A stretch of 64,000 nt of DNA from Acidipropionibacterium thoenii DSM 20276 (GTDB lineage Bacteria > Actinomycetota > Actinomycetes > Propionibacteriales > Propionibacteriaceae), in assembly GCF_000423445.1 (NCBI RefSeq), contig NZ_KE384018.1, positions 142,964 through 206,963 on the forward strand. The letters run 5' to 3'. The notes below the pieces were generated by a model, which was given only the letters and a program-made list of their open reading frames with translations, did not search any database and was not told where the DNA came from. A program made the position numbers and the translations under genes. Below, in pieces: positions 16,405 through 25,017 of the stretch. Every line of letters starts with the position of its first letter. Position 1 is the first letter of the stretch.

Positions 16405-17989
16405 GCGGTTCGATGCCGTGGGGCATGTGGCCGTGCTCCTCCAGGGTCCAGCCCCAGGCGTCGGCACCCTCCGGACGCAGCGACTCGGGCAGCCGGGCTG
16501 AGTCCTCCGCCAGCTGGCGTTTGACCTCACCCAGCTCGAGGATCTGCTCGGGGCCGCTCAAGGGCTGTTGGGACGAGGGGGACTGTCGCGCCGAGGGAGT
16601 GCCCAGGGACGGCGCGAACGTCTCCAGCGGCATCTGGTCATGCAGCCAGGCCTTCTCCAGCTCCCAGCCGCGCATCCGGAGCCGGACGATCTCATTGACC
16701 TGGTCGCGGACCTCCGGTTCGGTCTCCTCGTACTGCTCCGCGGAGGTCATCCAGCCGTAGTCCCGGTTGATCCTCAGCAGGCCGGGATCCACCGTCATGG
16801 AACTGTGCACCGCGATATCGGGTCCGATCACCTTGGCTCCGGCGGTCAGCGCGTAGGCGATCTCATCGCGGCCTGCCTCATCGGTGAGGATGTCGATGCT
16901 GCGGGTCGCCAGGTCCAACATGTTCTTGGCGCCGAAATCCTCGGTGCGGGCGATCCCCAACGGAGAGCAGGCGATGACATAGGGATGTGTGACGCCGAGA
17001 TGGCCGATCGCCATCTCGGCCGGGGTGTTCTCGCGGACCCCGCCATCGACGTAGTGCTCCCCGTTGATCTCCACGGGTCGGAACACCCCAGGTATCGAGC
17101 AGGACGCCAGCACTCCCTTGGTGACGTCGTGGGAGGGGCCCTCCAGGGGCTGGTTGCGCCGGTCGACCAGGGTGCCGTGCTCGGTCATGTAGCGAAGCTC
17201 TCCCGACTCCAGGGCCACCATCGCGATCCGCAGCTGGACGCTGGAGGCGGCCAGTCGTTCGCTGCGGAACCAGGTGGTGTCGAGCAACTTGGCAAGAATC
17301 GGCCCGGCCCGGTAGGTCGAACCGGAGGCGTCGGCCCCCTTCAGAATGGTCTGAATGTCCCCGCCGTCGCGGGTCAGCTTGGACAGTGCGGCGAGTACCT
17401 GGAGCACCACTGAGGGGCTCCAGGTGGCGCCGTCGTCGGGCACCGGGATCTCCTTGGTGGCCAGGTCCAGGGTGGCCGCCTGGCCGCTCAGGGGCGCAGC
17501 CAGCCGCGAGTCCTCCCCGCCGGCCACCGGATCGGCGGGGTCGACCACGGTGCTCGAACCGTCCTGGGCACGGGTGAAGGGCAGGTTGATCCGCGGGATG
17601 GCCAGACCACGGGTACGGCGACTGCGCTCGTGGTCGATGAGCTTGGCCCACTCGGGCCCCTTCTCCAGCAGCAGTTTGAACCAGGCGCGCGGAGCGAACA
17701 TCTCCGACTGGTCCTGCATCGACATCCACAACTGGTCCAGCTGGGCCATGGCGCGCGCCTGGTCGCTCGGATCGGACCACTGGGCGATCGTGCACGCCAC
17801 CACCGATCCCGCTGAGGTGGCGGTGATCACCTCGGGGCGGATCCCGACGACGTCGTAGAGATGTCTCAGCGCCCCGATCTGGAAGGAGGCCCTGGAGCCG
17901 CCGCCGGCCAGCACCAGGCCGTGGCGGGCGCGCAGGGTCGACCGGCCGAAGCCGAGGGTGGGCAGCCCGAGCCAGGAGGGAAGTTCCAT
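16397..17989 (-). CDS. Patatin-like phospholipase family protein
   Basis: A 530-residue protein with the patatin layout: oxyanion-hole glycine loop LAGGGSRASFQIGA (27-40), nucleophile elbow with Ser59 in ATSAGS, and the catalytic Asp in YVDGG near residue 315. The elbow reads A-x-S-x-G rather than the usual G-x-S-x-G. An insertion between elbow and Asp (about 90-200) and a polar C-terminal tail are extra. No ribosome binding site precedes the ATG at 17989, but a TAGCAT -10 lies seven bases upstream on the minus strand, which suggests a leaderless transcript and supports this start over the in-frame GTG at 18031. Probably a lipid acyl hydrolase; no signal peptide is seen. The stop lies in a 9-bp tandem repeat. 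Confidence 0.83.
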   Translation of the reverse strand: MELPSWLGLPTLGFGRSTLRARHGLVLAGGGSRASFQIGALRHLYDVVGIRPEVITATSAGSVVACTIAQWSDPSDQARAMAQLDQLWMSMQDQSEMFAPRAWFKLLLEKGPEWAKLIDHERSRRTRGLAIPRINLPFTRAQDGSSTVVDPADPVAGGEDSRLAAPLSGQAATLDLATKEIPVPDDGATWSPSVVLQVLAALSKLTRDGGDIQTILKGADASGSTYRAGPILAKLLDTTWFRSERLAASSVQLRIAMVALESGELRYMTEHGTLVDRRNQPLEGPSHDVTKGVLASCSIPGVFRPVEINGEHYVDGGVRENTPAEMAIGHLGVTHPYVIACSPLGIARTEDFGAKNMLDLATRSIDILTDEAGRDEIAYALTAGAKVIGPDIAVHSSMTVDPGLLRINRDYGWMTSAEQYEETEPEVRDQVNEIVRLRMRGWELEKAWLHDQMPLETFAPSLGTPSARQSPSSQQPLSGPEQILELGEVKRQLAEDSARLPESLRPEGADAWGWTLEEHGHMPHGIEPPW

Positions 17990-18111
17990 GACAGCGATGC
18001 TAGGCGACCGAGCGGGGTGGATGCTCTCCACCGAGGATCTGCCGCGAACCGCGTGCCGTCGTTGAGCGCTCGGCGGCCGGTGGGCAGGGCCGCCTCATCA
18101 GGCCGGGCTGC

Positions 18112-18966
18112 TCAGCGGGCCGGAACCGAGTCCTCGATGAGACAGCTCAACTGCACCGCCAGGTCGTCCAGAGAGGTCGCCGGATGACGGAAGGCGGCGA
18201 AGGCGATGACGGTCTCCTCGGACTCCACCGACATCAGGGTGACGCCGGTGCGGTCGATATCGGCCACGAAGACCCGTCCCAGGGTGTGCTCGCAGCTGTG
18301 GGTGGAGGATCGGCGCCCGCAGATCGTCCCGGCGATCTGGCCATCGGCGACGGCATGGCAGATCCGACGAAGGAAGAGTTCGTTGACCGAGGCGACCAGG
18401 TCGTAGGCGTCCCACTCCTGATCGGCGCTCGGGTAGGCGGCCTCCCAGGCCTTCGGGCAGCGGTCGGCCTGGACGAGGGTGTCCACGTCCATCGGCGTCA
18501 CCCCGAGGCTGTCGCGCAGCAGCACACGATCGGTCTCGATGACCCCGACCCGGCCGTTCTCGCTCTCGGCGATCTCGGCGACGCGGTCCGGCAGGTCTCC
18601 GTCGACGAGCATCAGGAAGGTCTCGTCGGGGGACAGCCAGGTGAGGGTTCCGACCATCTGGGCGGTGGCGCACACCAGGCGCAGAGCCGGCTCGGGGGAC
18701 TCCTTGGACAGATCCACCCGGACGTCGATCGCTCGGCCATCGGCGACCGAGGTCACCGGGTCGCCGGCATCGGCGTAGCCGGCGACCAGGAACTGGCCGG
18801 AGGGCGTCATGCCGTGGGCCAGTGCCGAGGAGAGCTGGTCGGGAGCCAGTCGGAAGGCCAGCAGGGAGGCGCTGCCAGCTCCGCTCACCAGACGGTGAGC
18901 CATCGAACGGCTGTGGGAGGCAACGGCGTCGGCGCTGACGGCCGCGAGATCGGTGGACGATGACAT
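18112..18966 (-). CDS. Iron-regulated protein of unknown function
   Basis: This 284-residue protein is not confidently recognised. It has no signal peptide or membrane helix. Its middle contains two beta-rich stretches (GTLTWLSPDETFLML and VGVIETDRVLLRD followed by a VD-x-L segment). That pattern is reminiscent of split-barrel HugZ/DUF2470-type proteins of haem use, but this is a weak resemblance. The C-terminal half holds a cluster of Cys/His residues (RRICHAVADG, TICGRRSSTHSCEHT) that could bind metal or a cofactor. The ATG at 18966 is preceded by AGGA, and a DtxR-type box lies 25 bases upstream, so expression is expected to rise when iron is scarce. A role in iron or haem handling is inferred from that site. 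Confidence 0.7.
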   Translation of the reverse strand: MSSSTDLAAVSADAVASHSRSMAHRLVSGAGSASLLAFRLAPDQLSSALAHGMTPSGQFLVAGYADAGDPVTSVADGRAIDVRVDLSKESPEPALRLVCATAQMVGTLTWLSPDETFLMLVDGDLPDRVAEIAESENGRVGVIETDRVLLRDSLGVTPMDVDTLVQADRCPKAWEAAYPSADQEWDAYDLVASVNELFLRRICHAVADGQIAGTICGRRSSTHSCEHTLGRVFVADIDRTGVTLMSVESEETVIAFAAFRHPATSLDDLAVQLSCLIEDSVPAR

Positions 18967-18991
18967 CTGTCCTGGTACCCCTCTCATTGAC

Positions 18992-19010
18992 TGAGGTAAG
19001 GCAACCCTAA
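18992..19010 (-). promoter_or_regulatory. DtxR/IdeR-type iron box
   Basis: Read on the minus strand the 19 bases are TTAGGGTTGCCTTACCTCA, matching the DtxR/IdeR consensus TTAGGTTAGCCTAACCTAA at 15 of 19 positions, including both outer TTAGG/CCT blocks. It starts 25 bases upstream of the ATG and overlaps a possible TAGGGT -10, the usual arrangement for iron-dependent repression. Confidence 0.75.
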
Positions 19011-19096
19011 TCCCACAACGGCACCGTTGACCAGCTCATCCGCCAGCTGTCTCATATAGCGCAACGCGATCGTTACGTAAATCGTCCGCGGTGTGC

Positions 19097-20359
19097 TCAC
19101 AGCCGCCGGGCCGAGGGGCCGGGGCGGGTGATCAGGGTGGAGGCCCGGCGGGCCGCCTCGGGGAACTGCTCGGTGTAGCGCGACAGCCAGGCCGAGGCGA
19201 AGGACTCGGCCTCCGATCGGGGTACCGCCGCCCACACCGAGCCGCCGAAACCGGCACCGAAGGAGCAGCAGGCCAGTGCCGCCAGATCGGCTCGGGCGAT
19301 CCGGGCCGCGCCGATCGTCTCGGGGACCTGGTTGCCCAGCAGGGTCTCGGCAGCCAGCTGGGACCGGTCGACGGCCTGGCCGAAGGCCACCAGATCACCG
19401 GCGGCCAGGGCCTGGGAGGCCGCCGGGATGATCTGCTCGGACTCGGCCAGGAAGTGATCCAGGCGCCTGGTCAGCCACTGGTCGTCAGAGATCAGGCGGT
19501 GCAGCCTCTCGGCCCCGGGATCGGCGGCCAGCGCATCGGCTAGCACGGCGTCCTGCCGTCGGGTGGCCCGGTTCCAGCGGTTCAGGATCTCCCGGGTCGA
19601 CAGCGATGCCCGGTTGTAGAGGTCGCGCGCCGCCCCGGTCTTCTCGGCCGCCACCCCGCTCACCAGCACCACCAGGGCCAGATCTGCAGGGAACCCGACC
19701 CGCTGCTCCAGCCGGATCGGGCAGAACCGGAACTGGCCGAGCCGATCGGCCTCGCTGAAGACCATCGCGGTGTGGTCCTCCGAGCCCCCGAAGGTTCCGA
19801 CGCCGGCCGCACCGGGAAGCTCCTTGAAACTCATCCCGTTCTCGAAACAGGCCAGGTACTGGGCCAGATCCGCCTGATCGGTGACATTGCGTCGCCAGCG
19901 GGGTGACCCGGTGAAGCCGTTGGCATCGGCCAGCGCCAGCACCAGGGAGCTCACCAGTGCCGAGGAGGAACTCATCCCGCTGGCCAGTGGCAGATTGCTG
20001 GAGATCTCGATCTGGCAGGGGGCCAGTGCGCCGAAGTTGTCGGTGAGCCGGTCGACCACGGTCTGCAGATAGCGGCCCCAGTGGCCGGCAGGCAGCTGCG
20101 GGTCGGTGCCGGCGACCAGCCGAAGGTCCCCGGGCACGGCGGTCGAGCGGGCGGTGATCCCCGGGCGCCCCGAGGTCGGGGTGCAGCTGATGGTGACGCC
20201 CCGGTCGACGGCGGCGACCAGGGTGCGCCCGCCCGCGTAGTCGGTGTGCTTGCCGAGGATCTCGATGCGGCCGGGGACGAACCAGCGGACCTCGGCGGCA
20301 TCACCTTCAGAGCCGGGCACAGCCCTCTTGCCGGTGACCGTCCCGTTCCGGTCGGTCAC
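19097..20359 (-). CDS. Galactokinase-like GHMP sugar kinase
   Basis: A 420-residue GHMP kinase closest in layout to galactokinase: substrate motif PGRIEILGKHTDYAGG (29-44), phosphate loop LASGMSSSSALVSS, and the C-terminal GAGFGGSVWAAV glycine motif. True galactokinases have G-E-H-T-D-Y, whose Glu binds a sugar hydroxyl; here it is Lys37, while His38 and Asp40 remain. Sugar specificity may therefore not be galactose. It starts at GTG 20359, overlapping the stop of the upstream nucleotidyltransferase gene (GTGA). A sugar 1-kinase translationally coupled to a sugar-1-phosphate nucleotidyltransferase suggests a salvage route from a free sugar to an NDP-sugar. Confidence 0.75.
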   Translation of the reverse strand: MTDRNGTVTGKRAVPGSEGDAAEVRWFVPGRIEILGKHTDYAGGRTLVAAVDRGVTISCTPTSGRPGITARSTAVPGDLRLVAGTDPQLPAGHWGRYLQTVVDRLTDNFGALAPCQIEISSNLPLASGMSSSSALVSSLVLALADANGFTGSPRWRRNVTDQADLAQYLACFENGMSFKELPGAAGVGTFGGSEDHTAMVFSEADRLGQFRFCPIRLEQRVGFPADLALVVLVSGVAAEKTGAARDLYNRASLSTREILNRWNRATRRQDAVLADALAADPGAERLHRLISDDQWLTRRLDHFLAESEQIIPAASQALAAGDLVAFGQAVDRSQLAAETLLGNQVPETIGAARIARADLAALACCSFGAGFGGSVWAAVPRSEAESFASAWLSRYTEQFPEAARRASTLITRPGPSARRL

Positions 20360-21198
20360 AACAGCGCCTGCTGATCGCCCAGAGCGGCCTCGACGGAGGC
20401 GATGTCGCCACGGTTGGACATGTCGAGCACCCCGGCGTCGACCGGGACGACGTCGAAGCGCTCCCCGGCGTCAACCATCCAGCGCACCGCGTCGACGATC
20501 TCGAACTCCCCGCGTGCCGATCGGTCGATGCTGCGGCAGGCCTGGAAGATCCGCGGGGTCAGCAGGAAGCAGTTCATGGAGACCAGGGCGTCGTCGCCGG
20601 CGGCCGCCACCACCTCGGGGGCCGGCTTCTCGATGATCCCGGTGAGTCGATGATCGGCGTCGGCCCTCAACAGCGCGAAGGCCGCGATCCGTCCGGGGTC
20701 GATATTCGACTCGGCGAGCATCGAGCGCTTGGAGAAACCCAGGGTGGCGGAGGCCGGGGCCTCGGCCAGCCGTGCCACTGCGGCACCGGGGTAGAAGTTG
20801 TCGGAGTTGACCAGCAGGACGCGGTCACCGCCGGCGAAGGACTCCGCGGCCAGCGCCGCGTCAGCGGTGCCCAGCGGTTCCTGCTGGACGGCGTAGTCGA
20901 TCGAGACCCGGGTCGTGGTCAGATCGTCGTAGTAGTCGCGGATCATCTGGTGCTCGGGACCGATCACCAGGCAGAACTCGTGATAGCCGACATCGGCCAG
21001 GGTCGATATCACGTGGTCGAGGAAGGGCCGACCGTTGAGGGTGATCATCGCCTTGACGCCGGCCGCGGCGGCGGCGGCCTGATCGCCGGCGAGCTCGACC
21101 CCCTCGGCGGCCCTGCGCATCCGGGTGCCCAGACCCCTGGCCATGATGACGGCCTTGTGGGGTGGGTCGAGGTGAGGGGTGGTGGCGGCATCGGTCAT
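20356..21198 (-). CDS. Sugar-1-phosphate nucleotidyltransferase
   Basis: A 280-residue GT-A-fold nucleotidyltransferase. It has the nucleotide loop AVIMARGLGTRMRR (16-29; the usual A-A-G-x-G-T-R-M is here A-R-G-L-G-T-R-M), the QQEPLGTADA substrate motif (105-114) and the metal-binding Asp133 in LVNSDNFYPG. The family joins a sugar 1-phosphate to NTP, giving NDP-sugar and pyrophosphate. Start: ATG 21198 follows AGGAT by seven bases; ATG 21207 is the alternative. Its stop overlaps the galactokinase-like gene, so product and substrate of the two enzymes are probably linked. The nucleotide and sugar cannot be read from sequence. Confidence 0.82.
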   Translation of the reverse strand: MTDAATTPHLDPPHKAVIMARGLGTRMRRAAEGVELAGDQAAAAAAGVKAMITLNGRPFLDHVISTLADVGYHEFCLVIGPEHQMIRDYYDDLTTTRVSIDYAVQQEPLGTADAALAAESFAGGDRVLLVNSDNFYPGAAVARLAEAPASATLGFSKRSMLAESNIDPGRIAAFALLRADADHRLTGIIEKPAPEVVAAAGDDALVSMNCFLLTPRIFQACRSIDRSARGEFEIVDAVRWMVDAGERFDVVPVDAGVLDMSNRGDIASVEAALGDQQALL

Positions 21199-21276
21199 AC
21201 CCGTCATCCTATGGACGCCGTTCGGGCCGATGCGCGATCGCGCGCACACAGCCGCCCATCCGATCACCTCGGACGC

Positions 21277-21298
21277 ACAGTTGCCCGGGGTCAACTGT
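21277..21298 (-). terminator. Possible terminator of dhaKLM
   Basis: ACAGTTG and CAACTGT pair around an eight-base G+C-rich loop. The hairpin covers the dhaM stop codon (21291-21293) and ends transcription before the nucleotidyltransferase gene. The stem is only seven pairs, so efficiency may be modest. Confidence 0.45.
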
Positions 21299-21761
21299 TG
21301 ATCTGCTGCACCTTGGGTGCCAGGGCGTCGGCGGTCTGGGCGGCGACGGCATCCAGGTCCGCTCCGGTGGAGGCGGTGACCACCGCCACCACCAGCCCCT
21401 CGACCAGCGGTCCGGGGCTGATCCGGACCCTGGCCGCCAGATCGGGATCGACGAACTCCGATGCCATCTCGGCGGACAGGATGGAGGAGCCCAGGTCGAC
21501 CAGGATGAGGATCCCCGAGCATCCGGAGAGCTCCTCGATGGCCGAGCCGACGGCAGCCGCGTCGGTGCCCAGGGTCTCCTCGTCCAGGCCGGCGGCCACC
21601 CGGATCGGGGGCGGGTTGTCGGGGACCATCTGCTCGGCGAGCTCAACCGCCGCCACCGCCAGCCGGTGGCTGTGCGAGACGACGATGATGCCGACCCCGG
21701 CAGGGGAGTCGGTCGGCGGAGCGGCCTCGGTGTCGTGTGCAGTCGCAGAGTTGTCAGCCAT
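21291..21761 (-). CDS. dhaM: PTS-dependent dihydroxyacetone kinase phosphotransferase subunit DhaM
   Basis: Carries phosphate from HPr to DhaL for PEP-driven phosphorylation of dihydroxyacetone. The 156-residue protein is a single EIIA-mannose-like domain: GIIVVSHSHRLAVAAVELAEQM (24-45), with His30 as the probable phosphorylation site, and the later ILILVDLGSS strand-loop typical of the fold. It lacks the HPr and EI-like domains fused to E. coli DhaM, so it depends on the general PTS. The ATG at 21761 has GAGGAGG six bases upstream. It is the third gene of dhaKLM, 11 bases after dhaL. Confidence 0.9.
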   Translation of the reverse strand: MADNSATAHDTEAAPPTDSPAGVGIIVVSHSHRLAVAAVELAEQMVPDNPPPIRVAAGLDEETLGTDAAAVGSAIEELSGCSGILILVDLGSSILSAEMASEFVDPDLAARVRISPGPLVEGLVVAVVTASTGADLDAVAAQTADALAPKVQQINS

Positions 21762-21772
21762 CACGGGCCTCC

Positions 21773-22402
21773 TCAGGCCAGGCAGCGCGCAGCGCTGTCG
21801 ATGAGCAGGGCCATCGAGGTGGCACCCGGATCCTGGTGTCCCTTCGACCTCTCCCCCAGATAGGACGCCCGACCGCGTTTGGCGATCATGTCGACCGTGG
21901 AGTCCCTGCCCTGGTCGGCGGCCTTCGAGGCGGCCTGGAGGGCCTCAGCCAGACTCCTGCCCTCGTCGGCTGCCTGCTGGGCGGCAGCCACCGCCGGGGT
22001 GAGGGTGTCGACCAGGGTCTTGTCGCCGGGGGAGGCCTTGCCGCGGGCAATGATGCCGTCCAGTCCGGCCTTCATCCCCCGGGCGAGGTCCGCAGCGCTC
22101 AGCTCCCCGTCGCTGGTGAAGGTGGTGCCCAGCCTCAGGAAGAAGGTGCCGTAGAGGGGACCGGAGGCCCCTCCCACGGTGCTCACCAGGGTCATCCCGG
22201 CCTTCTTGAGCATTCCCGAGGCATCGGTGAAGGAAGCAGGGTCGAGAGCCGCCACCGCCGACATCCCGCGCGACATGTTGGAGCCGTGGTCGGCGTCACC
22301 GATCTGGCGATCGAGATCGGTGAGGTAGTTGGCCTGCTCGTTGATGACCTCGGCAAAGTCCTTCAGCCAGGTCGAGACGCTCTGCGCCGAGAGATCAGAC
22401 AT
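21773..22402 (-). CDS. dhaL: Dihydroxyacetone kinase ADP-binding subunit DhaL
   Basis: Holds the ADP that is rephosphorylated by DhaM and transfers phosphate to dihydroxyacetone bound on DhaK. The 209-residue helical-barrel protein shows the magnesium and nucleotide motif LDRQIGDADHGSNMSRG (30-46) with three Asp residues, the nucleotide-contact GGASGPLYGTFF, and the late GRASYLGERSKGHQDPGA signature. It lies six bases after dhaK and 11 before dhaM, a standard kinase operon. Confidence 0.95.
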   Translation of the reverse strand: MSDLSAQSVSTWLKDFAEVINEQANYLTDLDRQIGDADHGSNMSRGMSAVAALDPASFTDASGMLKKAGMTLVSTVGGASGPLYGTFFLRLGTTFTSDGELSAADLARGMKAGLDGIIARGKASPGDKTLVDTLTPAVAAAQQAADEGRSLAEALQAASKAADQGRDSTVDMIAKRGRASYLGERSKGHQDPGATSMALLIDSAARCLA

Positions 22403-22408
22403 TATGTA

Positions 22409-23410
22409 TCAGCATCCCCATCGAAGTCCGGGAGTATTGACCGGGGCGTCCCACAAATGGAGCAGGTCACCGTCGGCCTTCAGCAGTGTCAGGGAACATC
22501 CTGCCATCTCCAGGGAGGTGATGTGGTTGCCCACCAGGGTCCTGGAGACCTGCACCCCCTTGCCGGCCAGCACCTTGGAGACCTCTCCCCACACCAGGTA
22601 CTGCTCGATGAGGGGGGTTCCGCCCAACCCGTTGAGCATCGCGATCACCGGTTCGCCGGTGAAGTCCAGATCGGCCAGGATCGGCTCGGCGAGCTGCTCG
22701 GCCACCTCGGCCGCGGTGCTCAGCTTGGCCCTCTGGCGGCCCGGTTCGCCGTGGATACCGATGCCCAGCTCGATCTCGTCGTCGGCCAGCTCGAAGGTCG
22801 GTCGGCCGGCCGCCGGCACCACGCAGGAGGTCAGCGCCAGGCCGAAGGATCGGCCCCCCTCGTTGACCTTGGCGGCCACCCTCAGCAGGGCGTCCAGGTC
22901 GCGGCCCTCCTCGGCGGCGGCACCCAGGATCTTCTCCATCAGAACGGTGAGTCCGACCCCGCGGCGTCCTACGGTGTACAGCGAGTCCTGGACGGCGACG
23001 TCGTCGGCCACCAGCACGGACTCGATCCGGATCCCTGACTCGGCGGCCGACATCTCGGCGGCCATGTCGAAGTTCATCACATCGCCGGTGTAGTTCTTGA
23101 CGATGTGCAGCACGCCGGCGCCGCCGTCGACCGCCTTGTCGGCGGCCATCATCTGGTCGGGGACCGGGGAGGTGAAGACCTGGCCGCAGCAGGCGGCGTC
23201 CAGCATTCCGTAGCCGACGTAGCCGCTGTGCATCGGCTCGTGGCCCGAACCGCCGCCGGAGACCAGGCCGACCTTGCCCTCGTGCGGCTCCTCGGCGCGC
23301 AGCACCACGGCATTCTCGAGATCGACCCGGAGCGAATCGGGGTGGGCGGCGGCCACTCCGACCAGCGAGTCCTTGACGATATCCTCAACAGCATTGATGA
23401 GTTTCTTCAT
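22409..23410 (-). CDS. dhaK: Dihydroxyacetone kinase substrate-binding subunit DhaK
   Basis: Binds dihydroxyacetone covalently as a hemiaminal on a histidine. The 333-residue protein has the substrate-site GGGSGHEP (52-59), Asp110 in NYTGDVMNF and the covalent His220 in GIGIHGEPG. First gene of the dhaKLM operon, making dihydroxyacetone phosphate for glycolysis; with glycerol dehydrogenase elsewhere this would be an oxidative glycerol route. No operon-specific regulator (DhaR/DhaS) is seen nearby. Confidence 0.95.
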   Translation of the reverse strand: MKKLINAVEDIVKDSLVGVAAAHPDSLRVDLENAVVLRAEEPHEGKVGLVSGGGSGHEPMHSGYVGYGMLDAACCGQVFTSPVPDQMMAADKAVDGGAGVLHIVKNYTGDVMNFDMAAEMSAAESGIRIESVLVADDVAVQDSLYTVGRRGVGLTVLMEKILGAAAEEGRDLDALLRVAAKVNEGGRSFGLALTSCVVPAAGRPTFELADDEIELGIGIHGEPGRQRAKLSTAAEVAEQLAEPILADLDFTGEPVIAMLNGLGGTPLIEQYLVWGEVSKVLAGKGVQVSRTLVGNHITSLEMAGCSLTLLKADGDLLHLWDAPVNTPGLRWGC

Positions 23411-23426
23411 GAGCTCAAGTCAACCA

Positions 23427-23458
23427 CCCCGTGGGGGCCCGGCCAAGGCACCACGGGG
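23427..23458 (-). terminator. Possible terminator between the MFS gene and dhaK
   Basis: CCCCGTGG (23427-23434) and CCACGGGG (23451-23458) form an eight-pair stem with a 16-base loop in the 80-base gap between the MFS stop and the dhaK start on the minus strand. It probably separates the exporter gene from dhaKLM. Confidence 0.45.
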
Positions 23459-23490
23459 CCGGCGTCCGGCGGATCGAGGGCGGACTCCAC

Positions 23491-24834
23491 TCAGCGCACG
23501 TGCCGGTCGTAGTCGACGGTCACCCGGCCTCGAACCATCCGCAGCCAGGGAGCCTTCTTGGAGGGGTCGAAGTGCACCCGGATCCGGTCATTGCGCATCA
23601 CCACCGCAGTGACGGCGATGAAGGTCAGTCCCAGGAAGACCGCCCCGAAGCCCACGGTGGCCCGCGGGCTGATGGCATCTCCCAGCCAGCCCACCACCGG
23701 CGCGATGAGCGGCGTCCCGCCCATCACCACCAGAGCCCAGAAACTCATCACCCGGCCGCGCATCTGCGGGGAGACCGAGGTCTGCACCATCGAGTTGGCG
23801 ACGATGGTGGTGGTCACCGCACCCCAGCCGACCGGGGCCATCAGGGCGGCGAAGATGCCGTACTTGGGGGCGAAGGTGGCCGCGGTCATCGAGATCGTGA
23901 AGACCACCAGGGCCAACTCGATGTAGCGCAGTCGGGGCTGACGCCGAGCCGCCTGGAGGGCACCGATGATCGCCCCGACACCCATCACCGAGCCGAGCAG
24001 GCCGAACTCCCCGGAGCCCTTCCCGAAGGCCTGGGTGGCCATCACGGCGTCCGAGATATTGAAGTTGAAGCCGAAGGTCCCCATCATGAAGCCGATGAAG
24101 AGCAGCAGCACCAGATCGGGGCGACCGCGGACATATCGGACGCCGTCGCGCACGGTGGCCTTCTCGGTGGCGATCGGGGCGGGGTGGAGCTGCTCGCTGT
24201 TGAGGAGGACGAGGGAGGCGATGAACAGCAGGTAGAGACCGACGTTGATCGTCATCACCCAGCCCACCCCGAAGACCGCGATGAGCAGTCCCGCCAGGCC
24301 GGGCCCCAGGATGCGCGCGCCGTTGAAGGAGGCACTGTTGAGGCCGATCGCGTTGGTGAGCTGGGACAGCGGAACCAGTTCGGGGACGAAGGACTGCATC
24401 GCCGGGGAGTAGAAGGAGGAGGCGATGCCGTCGAGGCCGGCGAACATGAACACCATCCACAGCTGGGCATGTCCGCTCAGCACCAGCAGGGCGAGGATCG
24501 CGGCGTCGATGAGCAGCACGAGCTGGGCGGTCACCATGATCCGGCGCTTGGGGAAACGGTCTGCCAGGGCGCCGGCCCACGGGGTGATGAGCAGCACGGG
24601 CAGGAAGTTGATGGCGGTGACCCAGCCCAGCGCGGTGGCGTTGTGGTCGGTGAGGATCACCAGCACCAGCCAGGCCTGGGCGGTGCGCGCGATCCACTGC
24701 CCGAGATTCGCCAGCAGGGTGCCGGCGAAGAAGATCCGGTAGTTCGGGATGGCCATGCTGGCGAACATCGTTCTCATGCCTGGTGGGGCCCCGTTCTGCT
24801 CGGCTGATCCGCCCAGCTGATCTGCCCGACTCAT
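23491..24834 (-). CDS. MFS exporter, EntS-like (DHA3 type)
   Basis: A 447-residue major facilitator protein with 12 predicted helices in two halves. The loop between helices 2 and 3 carries GALADRFPKRRIM, the MFS motif A (G-x-x-x-D-R-x-x-R). The NYRIFFAGTLLANLGQWI opening and the SFVPELVPLSQLTNAIGLN stretch are typical of the EntS/DHA3 group that exports siderophores or macrolides. The C-terminal 40 residues are polar and cytoplasmic. It is divergent from menA with 183 bases between. An iron box lies some kilobases away, but nothing links the two, so the substrate stays open. Confidence 0.8.
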   Translation of the reverse strand: MSRADQLGGSAEQNGAPPGMRTMFASMAIPNYRIFFAGTLLANLGQWIARTAQAWLVLVILTDHNATALGWVTAINFLPVLLITPWAGALADRFPKRRIMVTAQLVLLIDAAILALLVLSGHAQLWMVFMFAGLDGIASSFYSPAMQSFVPELVPLSQLTNAIGLNSASFNGARILGPGLAGLLIAVFGVGWVMTINVGLYLLFIASLVLLNSEQLHPAPIATEKATVRDGVRYVRGRPDLVLLLFIGFMMGTFGFNFNISDAVMATQAFGKGSGEFGLLGSVMGVGAIIGALQAARRQPRLRYIELALVVFTISMTAATFAPKYGIFAALMAPVGWGAVTTTIVANSMVQTSVSPQMRGRVMSFWALVVMGGTPLIAPVVGWLGDAISPRATVGFGAVFLGLTFIAVTAVVMRNDRIRVHFDPSKKAPWLRMVRGRVTVDYDRHVR

Positions 24835-25017
24835 CCACCGGGGTCGGCCGGCCGCCGGGTCATGTGCGACTCGGACAACGCTAAACCCTCGTCGCCGAAG
24901 TTGTGCACTTCGCTCAGTCGCGCTGTCCCGGATGAGCGATCAGGTGTGAGAAGGTCGGGGGGCGGATGCACGGGTGTGACGCTCGTGTGCGAGGCGAGGT
25001 CTGGAGACGGGAGAGAG

